DNA of 16,627 bases from the NCBI GenBank assembly GCA_020849075.1, contig JADLGZ010000056.1, forward strand, positions 1-16,627, read 5' to 3'. Both the position numbers and the translations under genes were made by a program. Within the stretch, counting starts at the first letter, position 1. Each line of letters opens with the position of its first letter. The stretch comes from Fimbriimonadaceae bacterium. Lineage in GTDB: Bacteria; Armatimonadota; Fimbriimonadia; Fimbriimonadales; Fimbriimonadaceae. Positions 1-7,513 of this stretch are shown here, piece after piece. Below the pieces are notes generated by a model. The model searched no databases. It had not been told where the DNA came from and worked only from the letters and a program-made list of their open reading frames with translations.

Positions 1-949
1 GACCAGTGCGGCGATCACTGTTGACCAAATGGTTAAGGCGAATGTAGTTAGTAGCCAAGCTGAACTTCACCGACAATGGGGGGGCGTTGTTCCCGAGGCG
101 GCGAGTCGGGCCCATGTTGAAGCCATGATTCCCGTGCTTGATTCGGTCCTCAGCTCCGCTGGCATAAAGAAGCCTGATGCCATTGCCGTAACAAACCGCC
201 CTGGGCTCGTCGGAGCGCTCTCAGTCGGGGTCACTGCGGCAAAGGCCCTCGCTTTGGCTTGGCAAATCCCACTCATCGGTGTACATCATCTGGAAGGACA
301 CATACTTTCTGTTTTAGCGGACAGGATCGAAGAGATTCAGTTTCCTCATCTCAGCTTGATCGTCAGTGGGGGGCATACGGAGCTTGTTCGTGTTCAAGAG
401 CCAGGTAACTACCAGATTCTCAGCGAGACTCTGGATGATGCCGCGGGCGAAGCCTTTGACAAAGGGGCACGACTGCTCGGACTAGGCTATCCTGGTGGGG
501 CAAAGATCCAAGAAGAAGCTCGAGCCGGCGATCCATACCGCTACAAACTCCCGATCGCAATCCCCAACGACCCCTATCATTTCAGCTTTTCGGGCCTGAA
601 GACTGCAGTATTGCGGCTCACCGAGAATGAGGGCGATCACATTGTCATAGCCGACGCAGCGGCCTCCTTGCAGAGAGTCATTGTTGAGGCACTCGCGATT
701 AAGGTTGAGCATGCGCTTGAAGCGTCGGCGCTCAAGACCCTCACACTGGTCGGAGGTGTGGCCGCGAACCTTGCTCTACGGTCACGCCTTCAAGAAGTAG
801 CCCAACAATACGGGGTTGCTTTCTATTCTCCCGAGCCAGCTTTCTGCACTGATAATGCGGCAATGATTGCGCTTGCTGGTTCCCTGCGTTTGGCTCGTGG
901 AGAGCGTGGCGATACCTCCCTAGACTGCACGCCAAATCAGCCTCTTTAG
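1..949 (+). CDS. tsaD: TsaD, tRNA N6-adenosine threonylcarbamoyltransferase (5' end missing)
   Basis: Transfers the threonylcarbamoyl group from threonylcarbamoyl-AMP to A37 of ANN-decoding tRNAs (t6A), in the cytoplasm with TsaB and TsaE. The reading frame is open to the window edge. Codons from base 2 read TSAAI, which matches the N-terminal ETSCDxTSAAI signature, so the ATG at 29 is internal and only about a dozen residues are missing. Visible family motifs are SSQAELH and GGVVPE near the start, the metal-binding HxxxH in HHLEGH (His codons at 287 and 299), SGGHTEL, DDAAGEAFDKGARLLGLGYP, FSFSGLKTAV, GGVAANLALR and CTDNAAMIALAG. The gene ends normally at TAG and looks intact apart from the truncation. 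The next gene follows on the same strand after about 96 nt, which hold no clear terminator. Confidence 0.97.
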   Translation, partial: TSAAITVDQMVKANVVSSQAELHRQWGGVVPEAASRAHVEAMIPVLDSVLSSAGIKKPDAIAVTNRPGLVGALSVGVTAAKALALAWQIPLIGVHHLEGHILSVLADRIEEIQFPHLSLIVSGGHTELVRVQEPGNYQILSETLDDAAGEAFDKGARLLGLGYPGGAKIQEEARAGDPYRYKLPIAIPNDPYHFSFSGLKTAVLRLTENEGDHIVIADAAASLQRVIVEALAIKVEHALEASALKTLTLVGGVAANLALRSRLQEVAQQYGVAFYSPEPAFCTDNAAMIALAGSLRLARGERGDTSLDCTPNQPL

Positions 950-1045
950 CCTGCCAAGACACAATCCCCTTCGCTGCTACCAGGTTTGGGACATGGTATG
1001 AACTCTTTAGGCTCAAGCGACCATCTAACTAAGACGGACTGACCT

Positions 1046-2341
1046 ATGAGGGGACTTTTACGAACATCATTACTGCTCGGCGCACTTTCTACGACTCTGG
1101 CTTGGGGCCAGCTAATCCCGCCTGCTCTCAGTAGCCGGCCCGGTGCCCAGTACACGATTTATCTTAACTTTGCAGGGTTCAATTACGATGGGACATGGGC
1201 CAACAAAACCCCCGGTAATGTCCCAGCATTCACCTTGGATGGAGACGCTACCACCTTCAATAGCACGGAAATGCAACGGATCCGAGAAACCTGGGCCAGC
1301 ACAGCCGCCAAGTTTATTGGGTTCAATATCAATGTAACTACGGTGGATCCCTCTCCGGCCGGACTTACCGACGCCCAGCGCAAGACCTGGTACGACAATA
1401 CGCAGTATCTCACCCACACCATCCTTGGCGGATCAAACTCGTGGTACGGCCCTGCCGGGGGAGTTTCATACGTAGGGATCGCCCAACAAGCAACCACCTC
1501 GAACGGTATGCGAACCAACTGGGTCTTTCCTGCTGGAGGCTCGGGCAATACGGCCAAGTCCATGAGCGTGGTGGCTTCCCACGAGGACGGTCATCACCTA
1601 GGTTTGCCCCACCAACACGACGAGAACAACGGTGCCGAATACAGCAGTAATGGCGGAGCCAATGGTGACGGCAGCTATGCACCGATCATGGGTGTGGCTT
1701 ACAGCTCTCAGCGCGCAACGTGGCGGCACGGTATGTCCGGAACGAATGTTAACGACGTCACCGTCCTTTTGAACAACCTGAACATCGGCCCCATCATTGA
1801 CGACGGAATTGGTCACACCATGGCCAGCGCGACACCGATGTCGGTACTTGCGAATGGAAATTCTAACCCAGGACAACATCGCGGTTGGATCATGCCAAGG
1901 GCCGAAACTGGCTATGCAGCTGAGGGCGCAAATGCCTATACCAAGGACTACTTCAAGTTCCGATCCCTGGGTGGCTTGGTCACGCTTTCAGCCAATGACG
2001 GCACCTCCTACCTAGCCGCCGATATCGCGGATATCGGCGCCACAATGCGCAGCTCCCTGCGGATATTCGACTCTGGCGGCAGCCTTGTCGGTGTCGCTAC
2101 GGAAAGCGCAAGCACGCTCGTTCACACTTGGTCAGGGAATTTGGCCTCGGGCGAGTACTTCGCGGAAGTAACAAGCGTCGGCGCCTACACTTCAACTTAC
2201 GAGCCGAACAGCCGCTACTTCAATATGGGAGCCTACTTTCTAAAGGGCTCAGGCCTAGCCCCTGTTCCGGAGCCAGCCTCCATGAGCGTCCTCGCCCTGG
2301 CGATTGGCGGCCTGCTGGCCCGTCGACGAAGGTCGAGGTGA
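1046..2341 (+). CDS. Secreted metzincin-type zinc metalloprotease with PEP-CTERM sorting tail
   Basis: Predicted exported protease of 431 aa. Residues 1-21 form a Sec signal peptide (short basic start, hydrophobic LLLGALSTTLAW). The middle carries HEDGHHLGLPH (H179, E180, H183, H189), an exact match to the metzincin HExxHxxGxxH zinc motif, followed by a candidate Met-turn, PIMGVAY with M215. The C-terminus is a PEP-CTERM signal: PEPAS, a hydrophobic stretch, then an RRRRSR tail. In known systems an exosortase cleaves such tails; none is encoded in this window. Residues 225-400 are Gly/Ser/Thr-rich and probably form a beta-sandwich attachment domain. The ATG at 1046 is chosen because the signal peptide starts there; the ribosome site is weak (AAGACGGA). 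The fold assignment comes from the motif, and the substrate is unknown. A catalytically dead surface protein is unlikely because all the zinc ligands are present. Confidence 0.85.
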   Translation: MRGLLRTSLLLGALSTTLAWGQLIPPALSSRPGAQYTIYLNFAGFNYDGTWANKTPGNVPAFTLDGDATTFNSTEMQRIRETWASTAAKFIGFNINVTTVDPSPAGLTDAQRKTWYDNTQYLTHTILGGSNSWYGPAGGVSYVGIAQQATTSNGMRTNWVFPAGGSGNTAKSMSVVASHEDGHHLGLPHQHDENNGAEYSSNGGANGDGSYAPIMGVAYSSQRATWRHGMSGTNVNDVTVLLNNLNIGPIIDDGIGHTMASATPMSVLANGNSNPGQHRGWIMPRAETGYAAEGANAYTKDYFKFRSLGGLVTLSANDGTSYLAADIADIGATMRSSLRIFDSGGSLVGVATESASTLVHTWSGNLASGEYFAEVTSVGAYTSTYEPNSRYFNMGAYFLKGSGLAPVPEPASMSVLALAIGGLLARRRRSR

Positions 2342-2393
2342 GTTGATTCATTGAGCCGGCTGAGACGCTCGGTGAGCCCTTCCCGCAGCGCGA

Positions 2394-2418
2394 GTGGTTC
2401 GCCCCCGTGGGCTACCAC
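2394..2418. terminator. Possible hairpin between convergent genes
   Basis: GTGGT pairs with ACCAC and GCCC with GGGC around a CCGT loop, with a small asymmetric internal loop. It sits directly beside the stop codon of the minus-strand gene, in the 77-nt gap where the protease gene and the four-gene cassette converge. Neither strand shows a T-run after it, so intrinsic termination is doubtful. Confidence 0.25.
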
Positions 2419-3072
2419 CTATCGCAAACTTTGAACCCCACCCCTTGTTGCAACATACCGAGAAAGCGGCACTAGCCTTGAGTCCGGATCGTTTGAGACA
2501 AAGCCGGTAAACCCGCAATTCTCCAATTCAGCAAGGTGGTCAGCGATCACCTCCGCCATCGCGGTCCGATGGACGCGCCAGTCAATCTCCTCAGCCGACT
2601 TCCCCTCATGCACGGCGCGGACCGACAGGGCCTGCATTACTACATTCGATATGCAAACTTTGGGGCCGAGGTCTGTACGATCGGCAACGAGGTCAAATTT
2701 GGATTGCCTCCCCCCTTTTGCGATCGTAACATATGCTATACCCTGCCTGCTACCTTGCGATAATCTTACCGGCTCACCGACTATGCGAGTATCCCGCAGT
2801 AAAACGGTGTTTATGTAATATAGGAGTTGCTTGACTTGATTTCTGCTTAGCTTTAGGTACTGCTTTTCGTGCTCGTGCTGATAGGCCAAGAGCGTGTCTG
2901 CATCGCCCGAAAAACTCGCGAGTAAGACCTTCTCTGCAACCACCTCTGGCAATTCAGCCTTGGGACGGAGTACGAGGAAGCCGAGTGCCATGACGATCAC
3001 CGCTGCACCGGTCAATAGGCCAGTCTCTCGACTGGTACGAGGCTTGTTACTTCGGCCCAATGCATTCACCAT
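2419..3072 (-). CDS. Membrane-anchored protein of unknown function, last gene of the cassette
   Basis: The 217-aa product is not recognised as a known family. A basic N-terminus (residues 1-16) is followed by one hydrophobic segment at about residues 17-36 (TGLLTGAAVIVMALGFLVL). The rest, about 180 residues, is soluble, mixed alpha/beta in character and has two cysteines. The topology fits a single-pass inner-membrane protein with an exported C-terminal domain. The start is constrained: the codon just before the ATG at 3072 is a TGA in frame, so the gene cannot begin earlier. The start lies inside the 3' end of the cysteine-rich gene (26-nt overlap) with no clear Shine-Dalgarno, which suggests translation coupled to that gene. 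Position in the cassette, rather than any motif, is the only clue to role. Confidence 0.75.
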   Translation of the reverse strand: MVNALGRSNKPRTSRETGLLTGAAVIVMALGFLVLRPKAELPEVVAEKVLLASFSGDADTLLAYQHEHEKQYLKLSRNQVKQLLYYINTVLLRDTRIVGEPVRLSQGSRQGIAYVTIAKGGRQSKFDLVADRTDLGPKVCISNVVMQALSVRAVHEGKSAEEIDWRVHRTAMAEVIADHLAELENCGFTGFVSNDPDSRLVPLSRYVATRGGVQSLR

Positions 3073-3373
3073 TCAAGCATATGGAGCCAGATTCGGTACT
3101 AGGTATCTTCACCTTAACAGTGAAGGTCGACTCATTGATAAGCCGCATGCATTCCATGTCATATACGTGACATTGGCAACAGTCATCCATGCTCTGATAG
3201 CAGACATAGGAAGAAGCTCCATACCCAATTGCATACGAACCCCAACCGCAGTCTTCAGGCTGATTACAGCTGCCGAGCGGACCGCCAGATGAGAAGTTAC
3301 AGATGGCACTTCCAAAGGTCACTAGCAAGAACGCAACAATGCTCGGTGAAGCCAGTCGTAGTTTTTTCGTCAT
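3047..3373 (-). CDS. Small secreted cysteine-rich protein (10 Cys in 108 aa)
   Basis: Residues 1-23 form a Sec signal peptide (MTKK, then SIVAFLLVTFGSA) with a plausible cleavage after GSA. The mature part of about 85 residues holds cysteines at 25, 36, 42, 58, 65, 66, 68, 75, 99 and 104, including a dense DDCCQC cluster, so it probably folds through disulfides or binds metal outside the cytoplasm. I do not recognise the family. A strong ribosome-binding site, AAAGGAG at 3381-3387, lies 7 nt before the ATG, one of the best in the window, which argues for a real and well-translated gene. It starts 23 nt after the prepilin-like gene ends and overlaps the next gene by 26 nt. The neighbouring CxxC lipoprotein could help form or shuffle its disulfides, which is an inference from context. 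Confidence 0.8.
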   Translation of the reverse strand: MTKKLRLASPSIVAFLLVTFGSAICNFSSGGPLGSCNQPEDCGWGSYAIGYGASSYVCYQSMDDCCQCHVYDMECMRLINESTFTVKVKIPSTESGSICLNGECIGPK

Positions 3374-3380
3374 TTCTTAT

Positions 3381-3387
3381 CTCCTTT
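3381..3387 (-). promoter_or_regulatory. Strong ribosome-binding site of the cysteine-rich gene
   Basis: On the minus strand this reads AAAGGAG, 7 nt before the ATG at 3373. Most genes in this window have weak or no Shine-Dalgarno sequence, so it supports both the start and the reality of this small gene. Confidence 0.75.
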
Positions 3388-3396
3388 GAACATTAT

Positions 3397-3981
3397 CTAA
3401 TTGCCGGTCCACCACTCTGGCCGCTGCCACGTGCCGGTTTTTTGAATTTTAAGAACCTGCCCGGCGAAGTTCACTCCGAGGCCAAAATGCGTCGAAAAAG
3501 GTGATTCCCTATCTGTGCTTGGGTCTGCGTGGCACATCATGACGATGAAGGGCATGCGCACACCATGAGTTTGGCTCTGCCTTGCCCAGGCCTCTTCAAA
3601 TGCCGCTCTCCGCTCGATTGAGACCATGCCGGGACACGACATGCACTTGTACGCTCCGGTCCTGCCGCTGTGACTAAGGGCGGACGTCTTGGGCGAAGCG
3701 CACTTGAAGGACTCCATTGGCAGACGAAGCGCAGTCCATAGTTGATTTGGAGCGGGGCCGCCGAGCGGCGATCCCATCTCCGACGGCGTGCCGACGTCCG
3801 CTGCTTCGCATTGCTCTCGGTAAAGAAGCAGGGCGATACCAATGTTCTTCAGGCGTTCACTCGTCACCGTCACCTTCGCTTGCTCTTGAGACCGCATATA
3901 AGCGGGCCACACAAGTGCAATCAGGACGCTTACAATTGCGAAGACGACCAGCACTTCAATAAGCGTAATCCCCCGCCTCAT
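3397..3981 (-). CDS. Prepilin-like protein with type IV N-terminal cleavage/methylation motif
   Basis: The 194-aa protein begins MRRGITLIEVLVVFAIVSV: a short basic leader, Gly4 before the likely prepilin-peptidase cut, then a hydrophobic helix with Glu at mature position 5. This is the class III prepilin/pseudopilin signature. The remaining 150 residues form a globular domain with several cysteines (FKCASP, a CMSC pair, MMCHAD). The frame stays open upstream to 4107, but I place the start at 3981. There the pilin leader begins, the ATG overlaps the upstream stop as ATGA, and AAGGAG stands at 3992-3997. The longer version would bury the leader behind 42 unrelated residues. It could be a minor pilin, a type II secretion pseudopilin or a DUF1559-like surface protein; the sequence does not decide. 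A PilT ATPase is encoded about 12 kb away but is not linked to it. Confidence 0.87.
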   Translation of the reverse strand: MRRGITLIEVLVVFAIVSVLIALVWPAYMRSQEQAKVTVTSERLKNIGIALLLYREQCEAADVGTPSEMGSPLGGPAPNQLWTALRLPMESFKCASPKTSALSHSGRTGAYKCMSCPGMVSIERRAAFEEAWARQSQTHGVRMPFIVMMCHADPSTDRESPFSTHFGLGVNFAGQVLKIQKTGTWQRPEWWTGN

Positions 3982-4466
3982 TTCGGCAACTCTCCTTCGC
4001 TTTTCTGAACCCATGCATACTTTCCGCCTTGCACCTTCAGCATACTTGGGGCCCAGGGACGGGCCATCGCCTCCAACTCCAACGCCGATACGCTTAAGAC
4101 GGGCCATGTGTTAGGCAATGAATATGCCTTTCTAACTGTTGGCGCAACGGATTCAGGTCCTTTGTAGAGCACAACGACCTTTTGTTTTCGATCCCTTGCG
4201 AAGGCAACTGTGCCCTGCGTGCAGCCGCAACAAGTCCTGCTACTCAACAAAAGAATTAATGTGGCCTCATGGGCTCGCGCCAACTTGGAGAGAGTCGGAA
4301 ACTTCTTATCGTCAACCACGGTGCCAACTAGCGATGGGTCTATTGACTCTTTCCTTAGAACCTCACCCTTCTGCTCCGTCACCGAGTTAGGGGTGCGAAC
4401 TAATCCTGTGCAGCCACTAGCCGCAGCACAATAGATCAGTATTATTGCCACTCGCGAGGTGGACAT
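3978..4466 (-). CDS. Putative thioredoxin-like lipoprotein with CxxC motif
   Basis: This 162-aa protein is the first gene of the cassette. The N-terminus is hydrophobic (VAIILIYCAAASGC) and ends in a lipobox-like ASGC with C19 as the likely lipidated residue; the -3 position is Ala rather than the usual Leu. A predicted strand (ATLILLLSS) leads into TCCGC, giving a C79-x-x-C82 pair at the place where thioredoxin folds carry their redox motif. A second strand (KVVVLYKGP) follows, and APSMLKVQGGKYAWV has P140 where the fold's cis-proline would be. The thioredoxin-like assignment is an inference from this order of elements, not a full family match. The extra Cys80 makes the site CCGC, which is unusual and might bind metal instead. 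Its stop overlaps the prepilin-like start by 4 nt. Confidence 0.75.
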   Translation of the reverse strand: MSTSRVAIILIYCAAASGCTGLVRTPNSVTEQKGEVLRKESIDPSLVGTVVDDKKFPTLSKLARAHEATLILLLSSRTCCGCTQGTVAFARDRKQKVVVLYKGPESVAPTVRKAYSLPNTWPVLSVSALELEAMARPWAPSMLKVQGGKYAWVQKSEGELPK

Positions 4467-4673
4467 TCTTTACTATAACCCTATTTCTCCACTTTTCGCC
4501 CTTTTTGTCATGGCGCGCTTACCTGACGGTCGAGAAAACAGGCTGAGGTGAGCGAGGGATAGCAGGCATTCCTAGCCACACCTGTAGGAACTTTCCCCTT
4601 GAGACAAATTGCACCTTTTCTGAAACTTGGTGATGATGGGAACTGAGGAGCCAAGCGGTAAGGTAAGAAAGCT
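4467..4673. other. Divergent intergenic region, 207 nt
   Basis: This is the longest gap in the window. It separates the start of the minus-strand cassette (4466) from the start of the plus-strand beta-helix gene (4674), so promoters for both must lie here or inside the genes. A TTGAGA at 4599-4604 resembles a -35 box for the plus strand, but no good -10 follows at 17 nt. On the minus strand TATAGT lies just before the cassette's ATG, which is too close unless the message is nearly leaderless. I see no terminator, repeat or RNA structure that I would defend. Confidence 0.5.
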
Positions 4674-6182
4674 ATGAGGAAGATCGTCGCCGGGTTTGTT
4701 GGCATTTTGGGGTTAGGGGCATTGTGCGCTGGAGAGGGGGGCGGTGCCTATCTAGGGGCCATGAGTTTGTTGCCGCTCGGCATGGCTGCTGCACCCACCT
4801 TCTATGTGTCAACGACAGGGTCGAATAGCAATCCTGGCACCCACGCTCTACCGTGGCGGACGATTACTTACGCCGTAGGATCGAGCAGCCCGGCGCCGGC
4901 TAGTTCTACGATCTATATTCAGGCGGGCGATTATGGCAACGAGAATGTTGTTGTTCGCAAAGATGGCCTGAAGCTGATTGGTTATCATGCCAAGCCGGGG
5001 GACCAACCCGCGATTCTGGTCAAGTCAATGCTTCCGATAGCGGATTTCGAGCCGACTCATCAACCGCTCCTCCGGGGTGCAAATCGATCGAGTGGCATCG
5101 CCATCAACCTGCAAGGGCGCGCCGGGGTTACCGTTTCAAACATCAATATTACAAATTATTCGTACGGCATCAGTGCGGGCAGCACCAACCAGAACTTCAA
5201 GGAAGGGCATACCATTAGCAATGTAAATGTCTCGCAGCTTGGTAATCCAACCGTGGGGTATTCGGGCTTGGGGATCTCCCTTGGATCCATGGGCACAAGA
5301 TTCTCGAATGGGTGTACCGTTCGAAACTGCATGATCGTGAATGCAGCCGCCGAGGGTCTCAGCATTAATGGCGATCAAAACACCGCCGACAATGTGAAGG
5401 TCTTTAACTTGGAAACAGAAGGCGCAGCATCAACAGACTATTACGTGCTGATCTGCGGCAATTACAATCTGGTGCTGAACTCCATGATCAGCAGGGCAGC
5501 GGGTTCGTCGCACAACGGGCATGGCTTTAGTATCAAAAGCAACGCGGAGCAGATCATTGATGAGGGCCAGCCCTATCCCGTCATTAACCCCCAGTTCAAT
5601 GTGATCCGAAACTGCGTAGCCTACAACCTTGGCGAAAGCTTCGTCGTGCGCCACCGCGGCGTTCGCAACAACACCTTCATTGACAACAGGGCGTTTGGCG
5701 CCGGGAGCGACAGCAATTGTGAGGGCAATGGCATCGTCATTCGCGATGGAGCCAGCGACAATAAGTTCATCAATACGACGGTCCAGAACGCCTGCTCGGG
5801 AATACGATTCAATGACACCACCGAAGATGGGGACACGGGCGCCAACCCACCTGGCCATCCGGGGTCGGGCAACCTCATTGACGGCATTTCGGTCCGCAAC
5901 ACCTATTACGGCTTCAATTTTCACTCGATTAGTGTTCCCTCCGATGCCGGCGCAAACACCGTGCGCAACTCCACATTCGACAGGGTGAGATACGTTTTCG
6001 GGGCGGCCCGAAGCGCGACAGCAATGACCTACCAGAACATAACGTTCAACGGCACGCTCGGAATCTTGCCGCCATCGGTTGGAGGCTTTCGAACCGGACC
6101 ATTCTCAGGCACGATCGTTCCCTCACAGTTCTCGAACTGCTCGTTCAAAAATATCGCCGGAGGCATGCCGCCAGGCTTTTAA
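4674..6182 (+). CDS. Secreted parallel beta-helix (DUF1565-like) protein
   Basis: The 502-aa protein has an N-terminal export signal and then FYVSTTGSNSNPG with PWRTITYAV (about residues 43-68), the typical opening of DUF1565/pectate-lyase-like right-handed beta-helices. The rest is built from short, Asn- and Gly-rich beta-helix coils such as GVTVSNINITNYSYGI, VRNCMIVNAAAEGLSI and DGASDNKFINTTVQNACSGI. The family includes polysaccharide lyases, sugar hydrolases and non-enzymatic surface proteins; I see no certain catalytic set. The start is uncertain. The 40-residue signal region from ATG 4674 is long, with two hydrophobic blocks, and an alternative ATG at 4758 (MSLLPLG) would give a short leader. 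It stands alone on the plus strand, convergent with glyA, and has no PEP-CTERM tail. Confidence 0.85.
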   Translation: MRKIVAGFVGILGLGALCAGEGGGAYLGAMSLLPLGMAAAPTFYVSTTGSNSNPGTHALPWRTITYAVGSSSPAPASSTIYIQAGDYGNENVVVRKDGLKLIGYHAKPGDQPAILVKSMLPIADFEPTHQPLLRGANRSSGIAINLQGRAGVTVSNINITNYSYGISAGSTNQNFKEGHTISNVNVSQLGNPTVGYSGLGISLGSMGTRFSNGCTVRNCMIVNAAAEGLSINGDQNTADNVKVFNLETEGAASTDYYVLICGNYNLVLNSMISRAAGSSHNGHGFSIKSNAEQIIDEGQPYPVINPQFNVIRNCVAYNLGESFVVRHRGVRNNTFIDNRAFGAGSDSNCEGNGIVIRDGASDNKFINTTVQNACSGIRFNDTTEDGDTGANPPGHPGSGNLIDGISVRNTYYGFNFHSISVPSDAGANTVRNSTFDRVRYVFGAARSATAMTYQNITFNGTLGILPPSVGGFRTGPFSGTIVPSQFSNCSFKNIAGGMPPGF

Positions 6183-6250
6183 CAGTATGCAGCGCAGTAG
6201 CGTTTGCCGAGCCTAGATTCGCGTGACATTACGCTTACGGTGCATGGAAC

Positions 6251-7504
6251 TTACACGTGAATCGGGAAGCGCTTGGTCAGCTCGACCACTTCCCTCTTCA
6301 CTGCCTCGAGGTTCGCGGCGTCTTCGGGGTTTTTGAGACATCGCGCAATGAGGCTCGCGATGGACGCCATTTCCGATTCTCTCATGCCGCGCGTCGTGAC
6401 GGCGGGGGTGCCAAGGCGGACACCACTCGTGACGAACGGCTTCTCTGGATCGTTGGGAATGCTGTTCTTGTTGGTGGTGATATTGGCTTCATCTAGGGCG
6501 ATCTGCGCCACCTTGCCTGTGATTCCATAGGGTCGGAGATCAACGAGCATGAGGTGGCTGTCGGTACCACCACTGACGATGCGGAACCCTTCGCCAATCA
6601 TGGCCTCGGCCAGCGCATGGGAGTTCTTCTTGATCTGGGCTTGATAGGTCTTGAACCCCGGTTGCAAGGCTTCGCCGAAGCAGACGGCCTTACCGGCAAT
6701 AACGTGCATCAGGGGACCGCCTTGGATGCCCGGGAAAACGCTCATGTTGATTGGCTTGGTCAGTTCCTCTTTGTTCCAGAGAATCATGCCGCCGCGTGGC
6801 CCACGGATTGACTTATGGGTTGTGCTTGTGACGACGTCGCAATGGGGGACCGGGTTGGGGTATTCGCCCGCCGCGATGAGTCCGCTATAGTGGGCCATGT
6901 CGCACATGTGGAGAGCACCGACCTCGTCTGCAATTTTGCGGATTTGAGCGAAATCGAAGGTCCTAGAGTAGGCGGTGGCCCCGCTCACAATAATCTTTGG
7001 CTTACTCGCTTGGGCAACCTTACGCATCTCATCGTAGTTGATCGTTTCGGATTCAGGGTCAACACCGTAGGCGGCCACGTTGTACATCTGCCCGGTGAAG
7101 TTCACGGGTGAGCCGTGGGTAAGGTGCCCACCGTGGGCGAGGTTCATCGCCATGAGCGTGTCCCCGGGCTTGAGGAAGGCGAAGTACACTGCCATGTTGG
7201 CCTGCGCTCCGCTGTGGGGTTGAACATTGGCGAAGTTGGAGCCATAGAGCTGCTTAACCCGATCAATCGCGAGGTTTTCGACCTCGTCAACAATCTCGCA
7301 GCCGCCATAATAGCGCTTTCCGGGGTAGCCCTCGGCGTACTTGTCTTGAAGCACGCTCATCATCGCCTGACGAACGGCAAGGCTGGCAATGTTCTCACTG
7401 GCGATCAGCTCAAGATTGTGCTCTTGGCGTTCTTGCTCGCGCAGGATGATATCAAAAACCGCTGGGTCAGCCTCAGCTAGAGGGATGCGATGCGGGTGGG
7501 GCAT
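6251..7504 (-). CDS. glyA: GlyA, serine hydroxymethyltransferase
   Basis: A PLP enzyme that converts serine and tetrahydrofolate to glycine and 5,10-methylene-tetrahydrofolate in the cytoplasm, the main source of one-carbon units. Its 417 aa are the usual bacterial length. Diagnostic motifs are LELIASENIAS near the N-terminus, YAEGYPGKRYYGGCE, NVQPHSGAQANMAVY, CDMAHYSGLIAAGEYP (the PLP-ring Asp and His) and STTHKSIRGPRGG with the PLP-binding lysine at K231. C-terminal motifs include DSHLMLVDLR and SGVRLGTPAVTTRG. The start follows the stop of the M1-type peptidase gene after only 9 nt, so the two are probably co-transcribed. The ribosome site is weak (CAGGGC just before the ATG). The gene converges with the beta-helix gene across 68 nt in which I find no convincing terminator. 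Confidence 0.98.
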   Translation of the reverse strand: MPHPHRIPLAEADPAVFDIILREQERQEHNLELIASENIASLAVRQAMMSVLQDKYAEGYPGKRYYGGCEIVDEVENLAIDRVKQLYGSNFANVQPHSGAQANMAVYFAFLKPGDTLMAMNLAHGGHLTHGSPVNFTGQMYNVAAYGVDPESETINYDEMRKVAQASKPKIIVSGATAYSRTFDFAQIRKIADEVGALHMCDMAHYSGLIAAGEYPNPVPHCDVVTSTTHKSIRGPRGGMILWNKEELTKPINMSVFPGIQGGPLMHVIAGKAVCFGEALQPGFKTYQAQIKKNSHALAEAMIGEGFRIVSGGTDSHLMLVDLRPYGITGKVAQIALDEANITTNKNSIPNDPEKPFVTSGVRLGTPAVTTRGMRESEMASIASLIARCLKNPEDAANLEAVKREVVELTKRFPIHV

Positions 7505-7513
7505 GCCCTGATT

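Noticed and set aside
946..1012. Similar CTCTTTAG segments after tsaD and before the protease gene (about 943-950 and 1001-1008)
   Set aside because: They are only about 8 bases long and neither forms a convincing hairpin nor resembles an operator, so chance is the simplest explanation.
1183..1563. 126-codon minus-strand frame inside the protease gene
   Set aside because: It is antisense to a gene with a signal peptide, a zinc motif and a PEP-CTERM tail; the translation shows nothing domain-like.
3982..4107. 42-codon N-terminal extension of the prepilin-like frame
   Set aside because: It lies inside the upstream lipoprotein gene, would place basic, unrelated residues before the pilin leader, and the ATGA overlap with AAGGAG at 3992-3997 gives a better start at 3981.
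4508..4705. 65-codon minus-strand frame in the divergent intergenic region
   Set aside because: It has no ribosome site, no family features and overlaps the start of the beta-helix gene; it probably reflects chance.
5430..5924. 164-codon open frame antisense to the beta-helix gene
   Set aside because: It lies wholly inside a clear coding gene and shows no recognisable motif; it is a shadow of the repeated codon pattern of the beta-helix.
6183..6250. Possible terminator between the beta-helix gene and glyA
   Set aside because: Only 4-bp stems such as GCGT/ACGC can be drawn, with no T-run on either strand.
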